Shown here piece by piece: positions 33,458-34,892 of a stretch of 34,892 nucleotides of DNA. A program made the translations under genes and the position numbers. Origin of the DNA: Eubacteriales bacterium. GTDB taxonomy: Bacteria > Bacillota > Clostridia > Lachnospirales > Lachnospiraceae. The notes under the pieces are model-generated. The model had not been told where the DNA came from. It was given only the letters and a program-made list of their open reading frames with translations, and searched no databases. The stretch is taken from NCBI GenBank assembly GCA_030531385.1, contig JAUNNP010000016.1, forward strand, positions 1 to 34,892, given 5' to 3'. Position 1 is the stretch's first letter, and the number at the start of each line of letters is the position of its first letter.

Positions 33458-33865
33458 TTAAAGCAATGCCTCCAGATGGTCCACCGCCTCCTTTATATAA
33501 TACTTAAGTCCGGCATCATTAACTCCGGCCACAAAGGTACCGCAGCTGTTTATCGGAATAAGTATCCTTACAGCATCGCTTTGCCCTATGGCCTCAGCCA
33601 TCCCGGATGTGATCTCCCCGTACATTGAGTCCGCAATGGCAATGCCGATGGGCCCTAAGATAAAGTCCGCCTTCCTGCAGTTTACTATGACCGGATTTTC
33701 TCCGGTTGCGGCATGTGCCGCTCCGGCCTTAAGCATCTGCGCGGAAGCTGTGGAATTGGTTCCCACAGCTATGATTTCAAGCTCTAGTCCGCGTTTTACG
33801 ATCTCCGCAGTAAGCTGTTTACCGATTCCGCCGCCCTGGGCATCTATTATAAGCGCACGTTTCAT
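33458..33865 (-). CDS. DUF3842 family protein
   Basis: This 135-residue cytoplasmic protein begins with a Rossmann-like MKRALIIDAQGGGIGKQL glycine loop. It continues with IIAVGTNSTASAQMLKAGAAHAATGENPVIVN and DFILGPIGIAIADSMYGEIT, the pattern of DUF3842, a conserved Firmicutes family of unknown function that probably binds a nucleotide. AAAGGAT precedes the ATG. It lies ~40 nt after metA on the same strand and may be co-transcribed with it. Confidence 0.85.
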   Translation of the reverse strand: MKRALIIDAQGGGIGKQLTAEIVKRGLELEIIAVGTNSTASAQMLKAGAAHAATGENPVIVNCRKADFILGPIGIAIADSMYGEITSGMAEAIGQSDAVRILIPINSCGTFVAGVNDAGLKYYIKEAVDHLEALL

Positions 33866-33906
33866 ACTTCTTAAATCCTTTCGCGATAATCCTTACCGCC
33901 GCACGT

Positions 33907-34818
33907 TTAAGTGAAGTCATACGGCACGCTCTGGTATACATAGTAGTTGAGCCAGTTGGTATAAAGAAGCTGCGCCGCCGACCTCCAGTAGTTCTCGGGC
34001 TTCTTTCCGGGATCGTCATCAGGGAAATAATTCTCCGGGACCGGAGTCTCCGGATCCTTGGCCGAGTCGCGTATATACTCCTCCTGCAGAGTATTGTAAT
34101 CATACTCGCCGTGTGAAAGCACAAAAAGCTTGCGGTTATCCTTAGTCTTAACTATGGCAGGTCCCGCCTTTAACGATTCAGCCATGATGACCAGCTTCGG
34201 ATTATGCAGTATTTCGTCCTTATCGATATACCATTCCCTTGAATGCGGTGCATAAAAGTGGTCATCAAAGCCCCTGAAGAGCGGGTCTCTCGGCGTAAGT
34301 ATGGTATGTCTGTAAATGCCGGAAAGCTTCTTCTTATCAGTATAAAACCTTCTCAATATCCCATAATAATTATAGTAAGCTGCAAATGCTCCCCAGCACA
34401 GGTTAAACATGCTGTGTACGTGGGTCTCAGCCCAGTCCATTATCATGCATACCTCATCCCAGAAGGTGACATTTTCAAATTCCACATACGGGAGAGGTGC
34501 TCCGGTAATTATCATACCGTCAAATCTTCTGTCCTTTATCTTACTGAAGGTAGTATAGAAGGACTCGAGGTGGGCTGCATTCCTGGCGGACTTATAGGTC
34601 TCGGTGGTAAGCAGCTCAACATTTATCTGGAGCGGCGAGTTGGAAAGCATGCGCAGAAGCTGAGTCTCAGTCTCGATCTTGTTGGACATAAGATTGAGGA
34701 TCAGAACATTTAAGGGACGGATATCCTGATGTATGGCAGTATTCTCTGTCAGAACAAATATATTTTCCTCCTCAAGTATGGACTGGGCAGGAAGTGAATC
34801 TTTGATTTTTATAGGCAT
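33907..34818 (-). CDS. metA: Homoserine O-acyltransferase MetA
   Basis: MetA acylates homoserine, the first committed step to methionine. The start at 34818 gives the canonical MPIKIKDSLPA with GAGG 8 nt upstream; 17 extra upstream residues in frame are not family-like. The 303-residue product has the nucleophilic cysteine in FNLCWGAFAAYY, the catalytic histidine and glutamate in LSHGEYD, and the C-terminal TNWLNYYVYQSVPYD. Residue 110, aligned with E. coli G111 (Gly favours succinyl-CoA, Glu favours acetyl-CoA), is Pro here, so acyl-donor preference is uncertain. MetY in the same window suggests O-acetylhomoserine as the intermediate. Confidence 0.92.
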   Translation of the reverse strand: MPIKIKDSLPAQSILEEENIFVLTENTAIHQDIRPLNVLILNLMSNKIETETQLLRMLSNSPLQINVELLTTETYKSARNAAHLESFYTTFSKIKDRRFDGMIITGAPLPYVEFENVTFWDEVCMIMDWAETHVHSMFNLCWGAFAAYYNYYGILRRFYTDKKKLSGIYRHTILTPRDPLFRGFDDHFYAPHSREWYIDKDEILHNPKLVIMAESLKAGPAIVKTKDNRKLFVLSHGEYDYNTLQEEYIRDSAKDPETPVPENYFPDDDPGKKPENYWRSAAQLLYTNWLNYYVYQSVPYDFT

Positions 34819-34892
34819 TGCTTTATCCTCATTTGCTGAAATTGCGAATATTGACGATTGCGAGAGCACAAAGTGCGGAGCAATCGGGTATC
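34819..34892. other. Window end upstream of metA
   Basis: This is the start of the metA upstream region, truncated by the window edge. Nothing beyond the metA ribosome-binding site can be supported. Confidence 0.4.

Noticed and set aside
1..34892. CRISPR arrays, prophage or conjugation modules
   Set aside because: There are no regularly spaced direct repeats, integrase, terminase, relaxase or IS transposase. The GH25 and topB genes alone do not indicate phage or ICE.

Overview
The window looks like a Clostridia genome fragment, most likely Lachnospiraceae. I base this on moderate G+C, good GGAGG-type ribosome-binding sites, a butyryl-CoA:acetate CoA-transferase-like gene, DUF1292 and DUF3842 proteins, a separate methionine synthase activation protein and many c-di-GMP and sensor proteins. 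Assignment to a genus would be a guess. The first ~540 bases do not belong with the rest. They are clearly richer in G+C and encode the C-terminal part of MnmA. They join in frame to the cobalamin-binding domain of MetH at a shared Gly-Ala-Glu-Tyr, which is best explained as an assembly chimera.

Layout. 1-3865 (minus): MnmA fragment, MetH and its activation protein. 3866-4203: palindrome-rich gap. 4204-6573 (minus): metY, a precorrin-2 dehydrogenase-like gene and a 69-residue protein. 6770-11960 (plus): a probable operon of diguanylate cyclase, a large MscS-family channel with two extracytoplasmic modules, and a rhomboid protease. 11979-17541 (minus): CoA-transferase, a GGDEF-REC-GGDEF-EAL protein and a CorC/HlyC-type membrane protein. 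17841-18674 (plus): a NifX-like/SlyD-like fusion, then tRNA-Leu(CAA). 18914-22555 (minus): AEC transporter, HD hydrolase, YcxB-like protein, a possible 31-residue peptide, a C39-like cysteine peptidase and DUF1292. 22666-25914 (plus): a second large MscS-like gene interrupted by an in-frame TAG. 25901-31910 (minus): topB, a GH25 protein and the cobalt transporter cbiO-cbiQ-cbiMN, with a structured leader. 32139-33451: an Rpn-family nuclease gene between two near-identical 66-bp inverted repeats. 33458-34818 (minus): DUF3842 and metA.

Functional theme. Several genes converge on methionine and cobalamin: MetA makes acylated homoserine, MetY sulfhydrylates it, cobalamin-dependent MetH with its activator methylates homocysteine, a siroheme/cobalamin-branch dehydrogenase works on the tetrapyrrole, and CbiMNQO imports cobalt. 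A second theme is envelope sensing and c-di-GMP turnover.

The strongest leads are: (1) the Rpn cassette, whose gene also holds a strong internal Shine-Dalgarno and ATG for a 62-residue C-terminal product, resembling the intragenic antitoxins reported for E. coli Rpn proteins; (2) the cbiM leader, with a promoter, hairpins and an intrinsic terminator just before the ribosome-binding site; (3) the TAG-interrupted MscS paralogue; (4) the NifX-SlyD fusion; (5) two genes whose 3' ends, including the stop codon, are duplicated immediately downstream. The metH-mnmA fusion is probably an artefact and should not be read as a novel protein.
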